The notes: a model not told the origin generated them from the letters alone. A stretch of 62,697 nucleotides of DNA from Methyloversatilis sp. XJ19-49 (GCF_024580145.1 NZ_JANINI010000016.1:1-62697); one strand, 5' to 3'; positions 26,834 through 36,953 are shown, counted from the stretch's first letter. Program-made: numbers and translations.

Positions 26834-27853
26834 TCAGCGGCCCGCCCTGGCGGCAGCACCGGCCGCCGCCATCGCAATGGCGGCATCGACCGCCTCGATC
26901 AGGCTGCCGGCATCGGCACGGCCGGTACCGGCGAGGTCGAGCGCGGTGCCGTGATCGACCGACGTGCGCACGATGGGCAGGCCGAGCGTGATGTTGATGC
27001 CGCGGCCGAAGGTGGCGTACTTGAGCACCGGCAGGCCCTGGTCGTGATACATCGCGAGCACGGCGTCGGCGCCCGCCAGCAGGCGCGGCACGAACAGCGT
27101 GTCGGCCGGCAGCGGGCCGTCGAGCTGCAGGCCTTCCGCACGCAGGGCGTTCAGCACCGGCGTGATGATTTCGATCTCTTCCCGACCCAGATGACCGCCC
27201 TCGCCCGCGTGCGGGTTCAGCCCCGCCACCAGGATGCGCGGCTGCGCGATGCCGAACTGCCGGCGCAGCGCGTCGTGCAGGATGCGCAGCGTGGTGGTGA
27301 GCGATTCCCGGGTGATCGCGGCGGGCACATCGGCCAGCGCCAGGTGGGTGGTGGCCAGCGCCACGCGCAGCCAGGGCGCAGCGTCGCTTTCCGCGGTGCG
27401 CCCGGCCAGCATCATCACGACGCGCGGCGTCGCGGTGGTGTCGGCCAGGTATTCGGTGTGGCCGGAAAACGGCATGCCGGCATCGTTGATGATGCCCTTG
27501 TGCACCGGTGCCGTGACCATGGCGCCGAATTCGCCGCGCAGGCAGCCATCGCGGGCGCGGTCGAGCAGTTCGAGCACATAGGGTGCGTTGGCGGTGTCGA
27601 GCTGCCCCGCGACGGCTGGCGCTCGCAATGGAATGTGCAGCACTTCGATCGCGCCGGCCGGTGCTTCGCCGGACGCCGCGTAGGGCCGCATCGCGGCAGC
27701 GCCCTGCGGCGCACGCGCGGCGAGCAGCGTCGCGTCACCGAGTACCACGATGCGGGCGCTGGCTGCGCGCGCGTGCAATGCCGCGCACAGTTCCGGCCCG
27801 ATGCCCGCCGGCTCGCCGCTGGTGAGGGCGATGCAGGGGCGCGTCGGCGTCAC
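26834..27853 (-). CDS. pdxA: 4-hydroxythreonine-4-phosphate dehydrogenase
   Basis: 339 residues. PdxA oxidises 4-phosphohydroxy-L-threonine with NAD in pyridoxal phosphate biosynthesis. Family motifs are visible: [14 protein letters not shown] at the N-terminus, [13 protein letters not shown], the metal-ligand segment [24 protein letters not shown], and the C-terminal [11 protein letters not shown] with [12 protein letters not shown]. The start overlaps the surA stop by 4 nt, the same coupling as in many proteobacteria. No missing active-site residue is evident. Confidence 0.96.
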   Translation of the reverse strand: MTPTRPCIALTSGEPAGIGPELCAALHARAASARIVVLGDATLLAARAPQGAAAMRPYAASGEAPAGAIEVLHIPLRAPAVAGQLDTANAPYVLELLDRARDGCLRGEFGAMVTAPVHKGIINDAGMPFSGHTEYLADTTATPRVVMMLAGRTAESDAAPWLRVALATTHLALADVPAAITRESLTTTLRILHDALRRQFGIAQPRILVAGLNPHAGEGGHLGREEIEIITPVLNALRAEGLQLDGPLPADTLFVPRLLAGADAVLAMYHDQGLPVLKYATFGRGINITLGLPIVRTSVDHGTALDLAGTGRADAGSLIEAVDAAIAMAAAGAAARAGR

Positions 27854-29175
27854 CGTTCCTCGGCCAGCCGGATTTCGACGTAGGCGTTGTCGCGCAGCTG
27901 GCGCACCCAGTCCTGATAGACCTCTTCGGCCTTGCGATCGCGCAGCGTCATGCGGGCGGACGCACGCTGGCGCTCGAGCGACACTTCATCGACGCGCCGT
28001 TCGACCACCTGGATCAGGTGCCAGCCGAACGGCGACTGCACCGGTTCGCTGACTTCGCCCACCTTGAGGTTGTCCATCACGCGCTGGAATTCAGGCACCG
28101 TGTCACCCGGATACAGCCAGCCCAGATCGCCGCCCTTGGACGACGACAGATCCTGCGAATTGGTGCGCGCCAGCTCGGCGAAATCGCCGCCGTTGTCCAG
28201 CCGCTCCTTCAACCCGGTCAACCGGCGGCGCGCCTCGGCGTCGTTGAGCACCTCGGATGTCTTGATGAGGATGTGGCGCGCGTGGGTCTGCGTGACGCGC
28301 GACTCGTCTCCGCTGCCGCTGCCGCCGCGCTTTTCGACCAGCTTCAAAATATGGAAACCGGCCGGGCTGCGCATCACGTCGCTGACCTCACCCGGCTTGA
28401 GCTTGGGCACGGCATCGGCGAACAGCGCCGGCAGGCGATCGAGCGACCGCCAACCGAGGCTGCCGCCATTGACCGCGTCCTGCGCGTCGGAATACGACGC
28501 GGCAATGCGCGAAAAATCCTCACCCTTGCGGATCTGTTCGAGCGCCGCATCGGCACGCGCCTTGAGCCGGATCAGCTGCTCGGGGCTCGCGCCTTCCGGC
28601 ACCCGCAGCAGGATGTGCGATACGTTGTACTCCTCGTTCTGATCCGGCTTGCGTTCCGGATTGGCGATGAAGTTCGCTATTTCACCTTCGGTCACGACGA
28701 CACGGCTTTCGACTTCGCGGTCGCGCAGGCGGCTCATGATGATCTGCTTGCGGATGTCTTCGCGGAAGCGCGACCACGCCATGCCGTCCTGCTCGATGGC
28801 CGCACGCAATTGCGGTACGTCCATGCGGTTGCTTTCGGCGATGCGCGAAAGACTGGCATCGAGCAGCCGGTCGTCAACGCGCAACTGTGTCTCGGCCGCG
28901 TGCTGCAGCTGCACCTTTTCGAGAATCATGCGTTCCAGCTGCTGGCGCTCGAACTCCTCGGCCGGCGGCGGCGTGACATTGCGGCTGCGCATCTGGGCAA
29001 AGGTTTCGGAAATGCGCGCCCGCAGTTCGTGCAACGTGATCACTTCGTCGTTCACCACGGCGACGATGCGATCCAGTTCGACGATGTCCGGACGCTCGGC
29101 GGGCTGCGCCTGCGCGGTGCCCGCGAGGGCGACACCGAGCGACAACAGCAGGAGGGTGAGGATTCTATTCAGCAT
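27850..29175 (-). CDS. surA: Periplasmic chaperone/isomerase SurA
   Basis: 441 residues with a signal peptide ([23 protein letters not shown]). The N-terminal chaperone domain ([21 protein letters not shown]) is followed by two parvulin domains: the first from about [13 protein letters not shown] to [11 protein letters not shown], the second from [11 protein letters not shown] to [11 protein letters not shown]. It escorts outer-membrane proteins, including LptD, through the periplasm, which explains its place after lptD (13-nt gap). ATG 29175 is where the signal peptide starts; the frame is open upstream inside lptD but has no support. It overlaps pdxA by 4 nt. Confidence 0.96.
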   Translation of the reverse strand: MLNRILTLLLLSLGVALAGTAQAQPAERPDIVELDRIVAVVNDEVITLHELRARISETFAQMRSRNVTPPPAEEFERQQLERMILEKVQLQHAAETQLRVDDRLLDASLSRIAESNRMDVPQLRAAIEQDGMAWSRFREDIRKQIIMSRLRDREVESRVVVTEGEIANFIANPERKPDQNEEYNVSHILLRVPEGASPEQLIRLKARADAALEQIRKGEDFSRIAASYSDAQDAVNGGSLGWRSLDRLPALFADAVPKLKPGEVSDVMRSPAGFHILKLVEKRGGSGSGDESRVTQTHARHILIKTSEVLNDAEARRRLTGLKERLDNGGDFAELARTNSQDLSSSKGGDLGWLYPGDTVPEFQRVMDNLKVGEVSEPVQSPFGWHLIQVVERRVDEVSLERQRASARMTLRDRKAEEVYQDWVRQLRDNAYVEIRLAEER

Positions 29176-29188
29176 GTTCGGAGGTCCA

Positions 29189-32146
29189 TCAGTAATCCCC
29201 GCCGAAGATCGGATCGGCGGTGCTCTGGTTGATCTGGCCATAGCCCGGAATGCTGCGCTTGAGCGCATCCAGCGGGTTCGAGCCGATCTGTGAAAAATCA
29301 TTGAGTTCGAGCTGGAAGAAAAGTGCGGTACGGGTGCGCAACTCGGTCGTCGTCTGCCCTGGCAGCCGGGCACCGAGAGCAATACGCTGGAACACGATGC
29401 GACCGACCCAGCAACCGCCGTTGTATTCCAGGCCGCCCAGACCTTCGACCAGCCGGCGATCGGCGATCGAGTAGTTGTGTCGCGCCACCGCATACCAGCG
29501 GTTGGTCAGCGGCCACTGCACCGAAAAGTCGACGTCGCGCACGTCATTGATCGCCGGGTTGTTGGAGCGGCGGAACCGGTACGCGGCGTTGAACACATGC
29601 GCCGGACGCGGGTTGTAGCGGGCCGACACGCTGTAGCGCTCGGTCTGCGAAAGGTCGGTGTTGTACTGCACCGCGGCGTCCAGATAGGTGTCTTTCAGCA
29701 ATTCGCCCGACACCGCGGCCAGCGTGCTCGCAATGCGTTCGGTGCGCGGCGTGCCGCCCGGCAGGGTCACCAGCTGATCGCTCAGGTAGAAGCGCTGCCC
29801 CAGCGCGACGCGGGCGCGCTCACGTCCGTTTTCCGGATCGATGAAGCGCGAGGTGGTCGCCGCAGTGACCTGGTTGCTGTCGGCGATCCGGTCCTGTCCG
29901 ACGAACACGTTCTCGGAGAAGATCTGCGCGAAGTTGAAGTCGGCCACTGCGGTGTCGAACACCGGGAAGTCGGACTGATTCTTGTACGAAGACAGTACGT
30001 AATACAGACGCGGCTCCAGCGTCTGCACGTAACCCTGCCCGAACAGGTCGGAATCGCGCTCGAACACCGTACCAGCGTCGAGACTGAAGATCGGGATGGC
30101 GCGCGTCAGCGAAGTGTCAAGCCCGGCATTGTTGCTCCCGCGCGTGACATCGTAGTTGCTGTAATGCACGCCGATCTTTGGCTTGACCGACAGGTAGGAG
30201 GTCTGCATCGGCAGCGACAACTGCGGATAGAGGACGATGCGGCGTCCTTCGTCACGCGTCGTGTCACTGATGCGGAAGTCGGTGTAGCTGCTCCTCACCT
30301 GGAACACGGAACCGAAAGGCAGATCCGCGCGGAAGGCGTTCAGCGTAACTGCAGGCATCTGCGAATAGAGCGGCGCCAGATTGGCCAGCGACTGGTACTC
30401 GGTCACCCGCGCAGTGGCGCTCCACCAGTCTCCGGAGTAGGTCAGGGAGGCGTCTTGCGGCAGGTAGCTGATCGAAGTGATCGCAAGTCGCGTACCGAGG
30501 TCGGTGTAGTAGTTGCGGTCCGACACCTCGTTGTAGTTGAGGCGAGCACTCAGCCGGTTGGTGATCCGGTGCGTGTGCTGCAGGCTCAGTGCATGGCGAT
30601 CGCGATCCAGGATGCGGTCACTGAACAGGTAGTCGAGCCGCGCGATGCCGCTGTAGTCGTGATTAAGGTAGCGGAACTCGTTGCTCATCATCAGGCCGCG
30701 CGTACCGAGCACGCGCGGTGCAATCGTCGCGTCCATATTGGGCGCGATGTTCCAGTAGTACGGCAGCAGGAAATCGAAACCGGTCCGGTTGGTCGTTCCG
30801 AAGGTCGGCGACAGGAAACCGGACTTGCGACGGTTGTTGAGCGAGAAATCGAGCCAGGGCGAGTACAGCACCGGCACATCCTTGAAGTAGATCGTGCCGT
30901 TGCGGCCTTCGCCATCATCGGATTCGAAATTCAGGTCCAGCGTTTCCGCCTTGGCATACCAGTCGGGATTGTCCGGCGCGCAGGTCGAGTAGGTGGCATT
31001 CGTCATGCGCACCCGGTTCTCGCCCAGAAACTCCATCCGGTCGGCCTGGCCGGTACCGGTGGTCGTTCTGAGGTTTTCGCCGGTCTGCAGATTACGGCGC
31101 AGCGAGTACTGCGGCTTTTCGAACACCCCTTCGCTGCGGTCGAGCCGGTAGCGCAGCGACGGCCCCTCGATCCGGTCTTCGCCGCGCACCAGCCGCACGT
31201 TGCCGTCGGCCTGCAGCTCTTCGGTCGGTGGTTCGTAATTGATGCGGTCGGCGGTCAGCGTGGTGCCGGGGCGGCGCAACTCGGCATTGCCTTCGGCGCG
31301 CATGACTTCGTCGGTGGTGCCGCTGACCGATTCCGCCGACAGCAGCGTGACGCGCGAATCCGGATTGCGCGCCACGAATTCCGACAGCGTCATCGTGCCG
31401 TACATCATCTGCGACGCATCGTCTTCGGGCACCAGGCTCGGCAGTGAGGCAGCGCCCGGCATGCCCGCCTCGGCAACCGCCGCTGCAGCGGGTACCGCGC
31501 CTGCGGCGGCAATGCCCTCGGCCGGCGCAGGTTTGACGCGGCGCGCGACGGGTGGCGCGCCCATCAGCGCGCGATCGACCTTCAGCGGCGGCATGTTGCG
31601 CGCCGTGCTCACATTGCCGCGCACCGGAATGTCGTCCGGCGACTGCACGCCAGGCGACTTCACGCCAGGCGCGGCGCGGCGTGCGATCGAAGACGGTTGC
31701 CGCAACAGTGCACGGTCAACCTTGAGCGCCGGCAGATTGCGCAGGCCCGGCGCGGTGGCGCCGTCAGCCGGTGCAGCGGGCACGGCAGTCACGGCGCGTT
31801 CGGTTTCCCTGGCGGCAGGAGTCGGTGCTTTGGCGGCCGCAGGGACGACGGGGCCACCCGGACTTGCGGCCGCCGGGGCCGCCTCTGCGGGCGCAGTCGG
31901 CGCCGCAACAACCGCGCCCGGCGCCGGCACCGGCACGGTTTCCACCGTGGCGGGTTGAGCGGGCGCAGTCGGCGTGGCGGCGGTCGTGCTGCCCGGTTTC
32001 GGCGGCGTCGTGCCTTTCACGGTCGCCGCCGGACGACGCGACTGCGGCACCAGCGAAGGATCGACCTTCAACTGCGGCAGCGCGTCGGCCGCCTGCGCGG
32101 CGCAGGACATCCAGACCAGATAGAAAGTGACGGAACGCCTGAGCAC
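29189..32146 (-). CDS. lptD: LPS-assembly protein LptD with long Pro/Ala-rich N-terminal extension
   Basis: 985 residues, roughly 200 longer than typical LptD. It starts with GTG (32146-32144) and a signal peptide. Residues 40-235 are Ala/Pro-rich, low complexity, and carry three copies of LPxLKVDxxL (23-32, 138-147, 185-194). The OstA-like periplasmic domain follows from about 245 (ADRINYEPPTEELQADGNV, then GEDRIEGPSLRYRL), then the 26-strand barrel (TFGTTNRTGFDFLLPYYWN...). With LptE it inserts lipopolysaccharide into the outer leaflet. It is the first gene of the lptD-surA-pdxA-rsmA operon and is divergent from amgK. The extension's function is unknown. Confidence 0.95.
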   Translation of the reverse strand: MLRRSVTFYLVWMSCAAQAADALPQLKVDPSLVPQSRRPAATVKGTTPPKPGSTTAATPTAPAQPATVETVPVPAPGAVVAAPTAPAEAAPAAASPGGPVVPAAAKAPTPAARETERAVTAVPAAPADGATAPGLRNLPALKVDRALLRQPSSIARRAAPGVKSPGVQSPDDIPVRGNVSTARNMPPLKVDRALMGAPPVARRVKPAPAEGIAAAGAVPAAAAVAEAGMPGAASLPSLVPEDDASQMMYGTMTLSEFVARNPDSRVTLLSAESVSGTTDEVMRAEGNAELRRPGTTLTADRINYEPPTEELQADGNVRLVRGEDRIEGPSLRYRLDRSEGVFEKPQYSLRRNLQTGENLRTTTGTGQADRMEFLGENRVRMTNATYSTCAPDNPDWYAKAETLDLNFESDDGEGRNGTIYFKDVPVLYSPWLDFSLNNRRKSGFLSPTFGTTNRTGFDFLLPYYWNIAPNMDATIAPRVLGTRGLMMSNEFRYLNHDYSGIARLDYLFSDRILDRDRHALSLQHTHRITNRLSARLNYNEVSDRNYYTDLGTRLAITSISYLPQDASLTYSGDWWSATARVTEYQSLANLAPLYSQMPAVTLNAFRADLPFGSVFQVRSSYTDFRISDTTRDEGRRIVLYPQLSLPMQTSYLSVKPKIGVHYSNYDVTRGSNNAGLDTSLTRAIPIFSLDAGTVFERDSDLFGQGYVQTLEPRLYYVLSSYKNQSDFPVFDTAVADFNFAQIFSENVFVGQDRIADSNQVTAATTSRFIDPENGRERARVALGQRFYLSDQLVTLPGGTPRTERIASTLAAVSGELLKDTYLDAAVQYNTDLSQTERYSVSARYNPRPAHVFNAAYRFRRSNNPAINDVRDVDFSVQWPLTNRWYAVARHNYSIADRRLVEGLGGLEYNGGCWVGRIVFQRIALGARLPGQTTTELRTRTALFFQLELNDFSQIGSNPLDALKRSIPGYGQINQSTADPIFGGDY

Positions 32147-32232
32147 GAATGAGGAAACTGGAAGCGGGCAGATCGCGGTTGGATGACAGCGGCAGCGTCA
32201 CGGCGTGCATCTGCCGGACTGTCTGCAGCCGC

Positions 32233-32242
32233 GTTATAGAAT
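32233..32242. promoter_or_regulatory. Overlapping divergent -10-like elements of lptD and amgK
   Basis: In the 210-bp divergent gap, the plus strand reads TAGAAT (32237-32242) towards amgK and the minus strand reads TATAAC (32238-32233) towards lptD. No convincing -35 is seen for either; minus-strand TTGATA (32257-32252) is only 13 nt from TATAAC. If both are used, RNA polymerase binding would be mutually exclusive. Confidence 0.4.
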
Positions 32243-32356
32243 CGCGCATCTTATCAAACGCCACCCGCTTCCCGGTCCGCATCGGCAACAATTTGCCGCC
32301 ACCCGCCCGTCCGGACGCCGACCGCTCGTCCTCAGTTCGCTCACGACACCCGCCCC

Positions 32357-33361
32357 ATGACACAAGACCTTCGCCTTGACGCCCTGACCGGATGGCTGCA
32401 GCAGCAGTTTCCCGGTCGTCCGCTCGACATCCGCCCGGCTTCGACCGACGCCAGCTTCCGCCGTTATTTCCGCGTGACGCTGGACGACGGCACCAGCCAT
32501 GTCGCGATGGACGCCCCACCGCCGCAGGAAGACTGCCGCCCCTTTCTCGCGGTGCAAACGCTGTTCGAGTCGGCCGGCGCCCATGTGCCGGCGGTGCGCG
32601 CGCAGGATGTCGAGCGCGGCTTCCTGCTGCTGTCCGACCTCGGCAACACCACCTATCTCGACGTGCTCGATGCCGACAACGCGGCTGCGCTGTACCACGA
32701 CGCGACGAGCGCCCTGATCGACATCCAGAAAGCCAGCCGGCCGGATGTACTGCCGGCCTACGACCACGACCGGTTGCTGGCCGAGATGGAGCTGTTCCCA
32801 GTCTGGTACGTCGGCCGGCACCTGAAGGCCGAGCTCGACGAAAAGGAAGCGAACGCACTCTACGAAGTGTTCGACCGCGTGCTCGCGGTCAATCTGGCCG
32901 AGCCGCAGGTGTTTGTGCACCGCGACTATCACAGCCGCAACCTGATGGTCACCCGGCCCAACCCGGGCGTGATCGATTTCCAGGACGCAGTCTTCGGACC
33001 GATCAGCTACGACCTGGTCAGCCTTTTCAAGGATGCCTACATCGACTGGGAGGAGGATCAGGTGCTCGACTGGCTGATCCGCTACTGGCAGGGCGCGCGC
33101 AGCGCCGGCCTGCCGGTGCGAGCCGATTTCGCCGACTTCCACCGCGATTACGAATTCATGGGCGTGCAGCGCCACCTGAAAGTGCTGGGCATCTTTGCCC
33201 GCCTGTATCACCGTGACGGCAAGGACGGCTACCTGAAGGACCTGCCACGGGTCATGAAGTACCTGCTGCAGACCAGTCAGCGCTATCGCGATCTGGCGCC
33301 GCTCGCCCGTCTGCTGCAGCGGCTTGAAGGCATCACGCCGCAAACGGGCTACACCTTCTGA
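32357..33361 (+). CDS. amgK: N-acetylmuramate/N-acetylglucosamine kinase (AmgK)
   Basis: 334 residues of the aminoglycoside-phosphotransferase fold. The catalytic loop is VHRDYHSRNLMV (Asp base and Asn), followed by the metal-binding VIDFQDAVFGPISYDL. AmgK phosphorylates MurNAc (and GlcNAc) at the anomeric position in the cell-wall recycling pathway described in Pseudomonas putida. There, as here, amgK-murU lies divergent from lptD-surA, which strongly supports this assignment over an antibiotic-resistance kinase. murU starts 10 nt after its stop. The predicted location is the cytoplasm. Confidence 0.9.
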   Translation: MTQDLRLDALTGWLQQQFPGRPLDIRPASTDASFRRYFRVTLDDGTSHVAMDAPPPQEDCRPFLAVQTLFESAGAHVPAVRAQDVERGFLLLSDLGNTTYLDVLDADNAAALYHDATSALIDIQKASRPDVLPAYDHDRLLAEMELFPVWYVGRHLKAELDEKEANALYEVFDRVLAVNLAEPQVFVHRDYHSRNLMVTRPNPGVIDFQDAVFGPISYDLVSLFKDAYIDWEEDQVLDWLIRYWQGARSAGLPVRADFADFHRDYEFMGVQRHLKVLGIFARLYHRDGKDGYLKDLPRVMKYLLQTSQRYRDLAPLARLLQRLEGITPQTGYTF

Positions 33362-33371
33362 GGCGCCTGCG

Positions 33372-34067
33372 ATGAAGGCCATGATCCTGGCCGCCGGACG
33401 CGGCGAACGCATGCGGCCGCTGACCGACCACCTGCCCAAGCCACTGCTGGAAGTCGGCGGCAAACCGCTGATCGTGTGGCACATCGAACGGCTGGTGGCG
33501 GCCGGCGTGACGGATCTGGTGATCAACCATGCCCACCTCGGCGACAGGCTGGTCGAGGCGCTGGGCGACGGCGCGGCCCTCGGCGCATCGATCCGCTGGT
33601 CGGCCGAGCCGCCGGGCGCGCTGGAAACCGCCGGCGGCATAGCGCATGCGCGGCCGTTGCTCGGGGTACAGCCGTTCATCGTGATCAACGGCGACATCTG
33701 GTGCGACGTCGATGTCCTGGCCCTGCAACGCGCAGCCGGCACGCTGCAGGCGGACGGCACGCTGGCCCATCTGCTGCTGGTGCCGAATCCGCCGCATCAC
33801 CCGGACGGGGACTTCACGCTGGTCGACGAACTCGTGGGCGAGACGGGCGGACCGAAGCTGACGTTTTCCGGCGTCGCCGCCTACCACCCGTCACTGTTTG
33901 GAGCGCTCGACCCGGATGCGCCGGCGAAACTGGCGCCGCTGCTGCGTGCGGCGATGCGCGAGCGACGTGTGACCGGCGCGCGGCACGCCGGGCACTGGTT
34001 CGATGTCGGCACACCGCAGCGGCTGGCCGAGGTCGACGCGCGGGCGCGCGCGGTCAGCGCTCGCTGA
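33372..34067 (+). CDS. murU: N-acetylmuramate alpha-1-phosphate uridylyltransferase (MurU)
   Basis: 231 residues of the sugar-phosphate nucleotidyltransferase fold, with the signature MILAAGRGERMRPLTDHLPK, substrate-pocket segment INGDIWCD, and WFDVGTPQRL near the end. MurU makes UDP-MurNAc from MurNAc-1-phosphate, bypassing de novo MurA/MurB synthesis and giving intrinsic fosfomycin tolerance in organisms that carry it. ATG 33372 begins exactly at the signature; an in-frame ATG at 33324 lies inside amgK. It ends with a 14-nt convergent overlap with the histidine kinase gene on the other strand. Confidence 0.9.
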   Translation: MKAMILAAGRGERMRPLTDHLPKPLLEVGGKPLIVWHIERLVAAGVTDLVINHAHLGDRLVEALGDGAALGASIRWSAEPPGALETAGGIAHARPLLGVQPFIVINGDIWCDVDVLALQRAAGTLQADGTLAHLLLVPNPPHHPDGDFTLVDELVGETGGPKLTFSGVAAYHPSLFGALDPDAPAKLAPLLRAAMRERRVTGARHAGHWFDVGTPQRLAEVDARARAVSAR

Positions 34068-35541
34068 GCAGGGGAATCGTCAGTTCCACGCGCATGCCGT
34101 GGCCGCCTTCGCCATCGCGCAGCGCAATCTGGCCGCCGAGACGTTCGACCACTTCGCGCACGATGGCCAGCCCGAGGCCGCTGCCGCTGCCGGCCGAACC
34201 GGGTATGCGGTAGTAGGGCTCGAACACCCGTTCGCGCAGCTCGGCCGGAATGCCCGGACCGGCGTCGCTGACCGACAGAACGGCTGCGCCGCTCCGGGTG
34301 CCCAGCGCAACTTGAATCGTGCTGCCCGACGGGGCATAGCGCTGGGCATTGTCGATCAGGTTGCCGACCATGCTCGACAGGCCGTTGGCGTCCGCCAGCA
34401 GCATGCACGGTGCGTCGCACAGATCGAGTTCCAGCGGATGTCCGCTGGCGTCGCAGCCCGGCCGGCGCTGCGCCACCGCATCGCGGGTCACGTCGCGCAG
34501 CGACACCGGAACGCAGTCGGCCTGACGGCCGGCGCGGCTGTGCGCCAGCATCTGTTCGGCCAGATGCACCGATCGCGACACACCGGCCAGCAGGTGATCG
34601 AGCGAGGCGTCGCGCTGAGCAGCGTCTTCCGCGCGGCGCGCGTTCTGGGCATGAATCTTCAGCGCAGCAAGTGGTGTCCGCAATTCGTGTGCGGCAGAAT
34701 CGATGAAGCGACGTTCACGTTCCAGCGTGCTGCGCACGCGCCCGAACAGGCCGTTCAGCGCGCTCAGCACCGGTTCGATCTCGCTCGGCACCCGGGTCAG
34801 CGACAGCGGCTCGTCGTCCTGCGGCCGACGGGCGGAAATGCGCTCGGCCAGCTCGGACAGCGGCGCCAGACCATAGCCGATCAACAGACCGGTCAGCAGC
34901 AGCACGATCAGCAGGCCGATCAGCAGCGGCGCACCGGTGGCCCAGCCCAGCTTGGCCGACAGCTCTTCCCGCGCGTCGGCACGCTCGCCAACCTGTATCC
35001 ACACGTCGCCGGAGTGCAGCACGAATACGCGCCACACGCCGTCCTCCAGCGTGTGGTCGCTGAAGCCCTTGCGCAGCGGTGCGAACGGAGCGGCCGGTGC
35101 GGACGACGACCGCGCAAGCAGCGTGGCAGCGCCCTCATCCGCCTCTTCGCTCCAGATCTGGTACGCAATATGCGTTTCATACTCATGACCGAGCGAGGAC
35201 TCGACATCGTGATGCCCGAACAGCCAGTCCTGCAGGCGCCAAGAGAACGGCATCTTCGCACCGGCATCGAGCGCCCGATCGTGCGCCCGGGCCCCGGCGC
35301 GGATCGGCGCCGGCAGATCCATGACCAGCGGCGTATTGAGCGTGGCGTGCTCGATCTGGCGCGCCATCAGGCTGTCGAGCACGCGGGCCGACGTGGCCAG
35401 GCGGGCATCGAACAGTTCGTCCGCCTCGTCGCGGCCGGCCACGACGGCCAGCCACACGGTGCTGCCCAGCACGCCGAGCAGGATGATTGCGCTGCCGGCC
35501 AGCAGCAGCAGGCGTATCGACACGCGTCCCGGCTGCGCCAC
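34054..35541 (-). CDS. Sensor histidine kinase (QseC/PmrB type)
   Basis: 495 residues from GTG 35541, one nucleotide after the response-regulator stop. A first transmembrane helix (IRLLLLAGSAIILLGVLGSTVW) leads into a periplasmic sensor of about 130 residues, a second helix (LLIGLLIVLLLTGLLIGYGL), then HAMP. The phospho-accepting His is in DSAAHELRTPLAAL, and ATP-binding boxes are NLIDNAQRYAP, SDAGPGIP and GSGLGLAIV. The layout matches QseC/PmrB kinases, which sense cations or signal molecules. It is the last gene of the seven-gene minus-strand run starting at 40567 and probably controls that run; the ligand is unknown. Confidence 0.9.
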   Translation of the reverse strand: MAQPGRVSIRLLLLAGSAIILLGVLGSTVWLAVVAGRDEADELFDARLATSARVLDSLMARQIEHATLNTPLVMDLPAPIRAGARAHDRALDAGAKMPFSWRLQDWLFGHHDVESSLGHEYETHIAYQIWSEEADEGAATLLARSSSAPAAPFAPLRKGFSDHTLEDGVWRVFVLHSGDVWIQVGERADAREELSAKLGWATGAPLLIGLLIVLLLTGLLIGYGLAPLSELAERISARRPQDDEPLSLTRVPSEIEPVLSALNGLFGRVRSTLERERRFIDSAAHELRTPLAALKIHAQNARRAEDAAQRDASLDHLLAGVSRSVHLAEQMLAHSRAGRQADCVPVSLRDVTRDAVAQRRPGCDASGHPLELDLCDAPCMLLADANGLSSMVGNLIDNAQRYAPSGSTIQVALGTRSGAAVLSVSDAGPGIPAELRERVFEPYYRIPGSAGSGSGLGLAIVREVVERLGGQIALRDGEGGHGMRVELTIPLLSER

Positions 35542-35542
35542 G

Positions 35543-36226
35543 TCAGCGGTCGGACCAGGCAGCCGCCGGCAGCGGATCGATCACATAGCCGACGCCGCGC
35601 ACCGTGCGGATCAGGCCGGGGTGCAGCTTGCGCCGCAGATTGTGGATGTGTACATCGAGGGCATTGCTTTCCAGCTCACTGTCCCAGCCGTAGATGTTGT
35701 CCACCAGCTGCTGCCGGCTCAGCACGTGGCCGATGTTTTCCAGCAGCTTGCGCAGCACCATGTATTCGCGCCGCTGCAGTTCGACGTTGCGGCCGTCCAC
35801 GCTGACCGTCATCGCCGAGGTGTCGACCTCGATGCTGCCGTGACGGATCACGTTGACAACCGCTCCGCGGGTACGCCGCTCCAGCACGCGGATGCGCGCC
35901 ATCAGTTCGTCCAGATCGAACGGTTTGGTCAGATAGTCATCGGCGCCGGCGTCCAGGCCGCCGATCCGCTGCAGTGTGGTGTCGCGCGCGCTCAGCACCA
36001 GCACCGGCGTGGTCACGCCGGCCTCGCGCGCACGGCGCAGCACCTCCATGCCATCCATCCGGGGCAGGCCGAGATCGAGCACGGCAAGGTCGACGCCCGA
36101 GCCGCGCAGCGCCTCGAGCGCCTGCGCACCATCGCGTACCCACTCGACGGTGTAGCGCGTGCGCTCCAGCGCGTCGCAGATGCCGCTGCCGAGCAGCTCG
36201 TCGTCTTCAACCAGCAGAACCCTCAT
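35543..36226 (-). CDS. OmpR-family response regulator (QseB/PmrA subfamily)
   Basis: 227 residues. The receiver domain has Glu-Asp-Asp in LLVEDDELLG, phospho-acceptor Asp in AVLDLGLPRMDG and the conserved Lys in TKPFDLDEL. The winged-helix domain has the subfamily signature SNALDVHIHNLRRKL with IRTVRGVGYVID, characteristic of QseB and PmrA/BasR. ATG 36226 is preferred to one 33 nt upstream because it starts at the receiver strand. Regulators of this subfamily bind tandem TTAA-type half-sites; such a site lies upstream of the first gene of the same run (40607-40626). It lies 78 nt after the TPR gene. Confidence 0.92.
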   Translation of the reverse strand: MRVLLVEDDELLGSGICDALERTRYTVEWVRDGAQALEALRGSGVDLAVLDLGLPRMDGMEVLRRAREAGVTTPVLVLSARDTTLQRIGGLDAGADDYLTKPFDLDELMARIRVLERRTRGAVVNVIRHGSIEVDTSAMTVSVDGRNVELQRREYMVLRKLLENIGHVLSRQQLVDNIYGWDSELESNALDVHIHNLRRKLHPGLIRTVRGVGYVIDPLPAAAWSDR

Positions 36227-36304
36227 CGGTCGGATCGCGCCATATCGGAAATGCGTCATTGTCGCTCCAAAACGCGTTGCGGCCGGTCGTGCGGTATCAG
36301 GGGG

Positions 36305-36949
36305 CTACTTGAGCTTCTCTTTCACCTTGACCATCAGGACCTCGATCTCCTTGCGGCGCCCTTCGTCAGCCAGCGGGCGGTTCGGGCGTGCCGGCGCCTT
36401 GAGTGCCGTTTCCAGCGATGCCCGCGCCTTTTCGTATTCGCCGGCCCGGTAGAGGCAATCGCCCATGAAATAATGCGGATCGATGCCATTCGGGTTGAGC
36501 GCGAGCGCCTTGTCCAGCAGTTCGCGCGCCTTGTCCTTGTCGCCGAAGCCGATCGGCCAGCCGGGTACCTGGCAGTACAGCGACGACAGTGTCACGTAAG
36601 CCGAGCCATTCAGCGCCTCCGGATTGCGCGCCAGCGACTGCTCCAGCACGGTGCGCGCTTCCTTGGCCAGCGACAGTGCGCCGAGCCCGCCCTTTGCACC
36701 GGCCTGGCTGGCCAGTGCAATCGCGTACCAGATGTCGGCTTCGGAGCGGTCCGGGTGTTCCGCGCGCACGGCGGCAGCATCCTTGGTCAGCGCCTCGTAG
36801 GCCTTTTCCTGCTTGTCGGCCGGCTGTTTGTACTTGATCTGTTCCCACTCCGACTGCAGTCGGGTGATCGACTCGTCAAGACCCGCCCAGGCCGGCGTGA
36901 TCAGGAACAGGGCGGTGACCGACAGAAAGGTCTTGATCGACATCTTCAT
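36305..36949 (-). CDS. Exported TPR protein
   Basis: 214 residues with a signal peptide ending LITPAWA. Three or so tetratricopeptide-like helical pairs can be seen, the clearest being NPNGIDPHYFMGDCLYRAGE followed by YEKARASLETALKA. Two Cys residues lie in the mature part. It sits 4 nt after the SDR stop and 78 nt before the response regulator on the same strand. TPR proteins scaffold complexes; here it may organise or transport the product of the upstream enzymes, but nothing in the sequence shows a partner. Confidence 0.82.
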   Translation of the reverse strand: MKMSIKTFLSVTALFLITPAWAGLDESITRLQSEWEQIKYKQPADKQEKAYEALTKDAAAVRAEHPDRSEADIWYAIALASQAGAKGGLGALSLAKEARTVLEQSLARNPEALNGSAYVTLSSLYCQVPGWPIGFGDKDKARELLDKALALNPNGIDPHYFMGDCLYRAGEYEKARASLETALKAPARPNRPLADEGRRKEIEVLMVKVKEKLK

Positions 36950-36953
36950 GTGT

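Noticed and set aside
29477-31447. A 656-codon open frame opposite lptD
   Set aside because: Shadow of codon bias in lptD; Arg/His/Val-rich without recognisable motifs.
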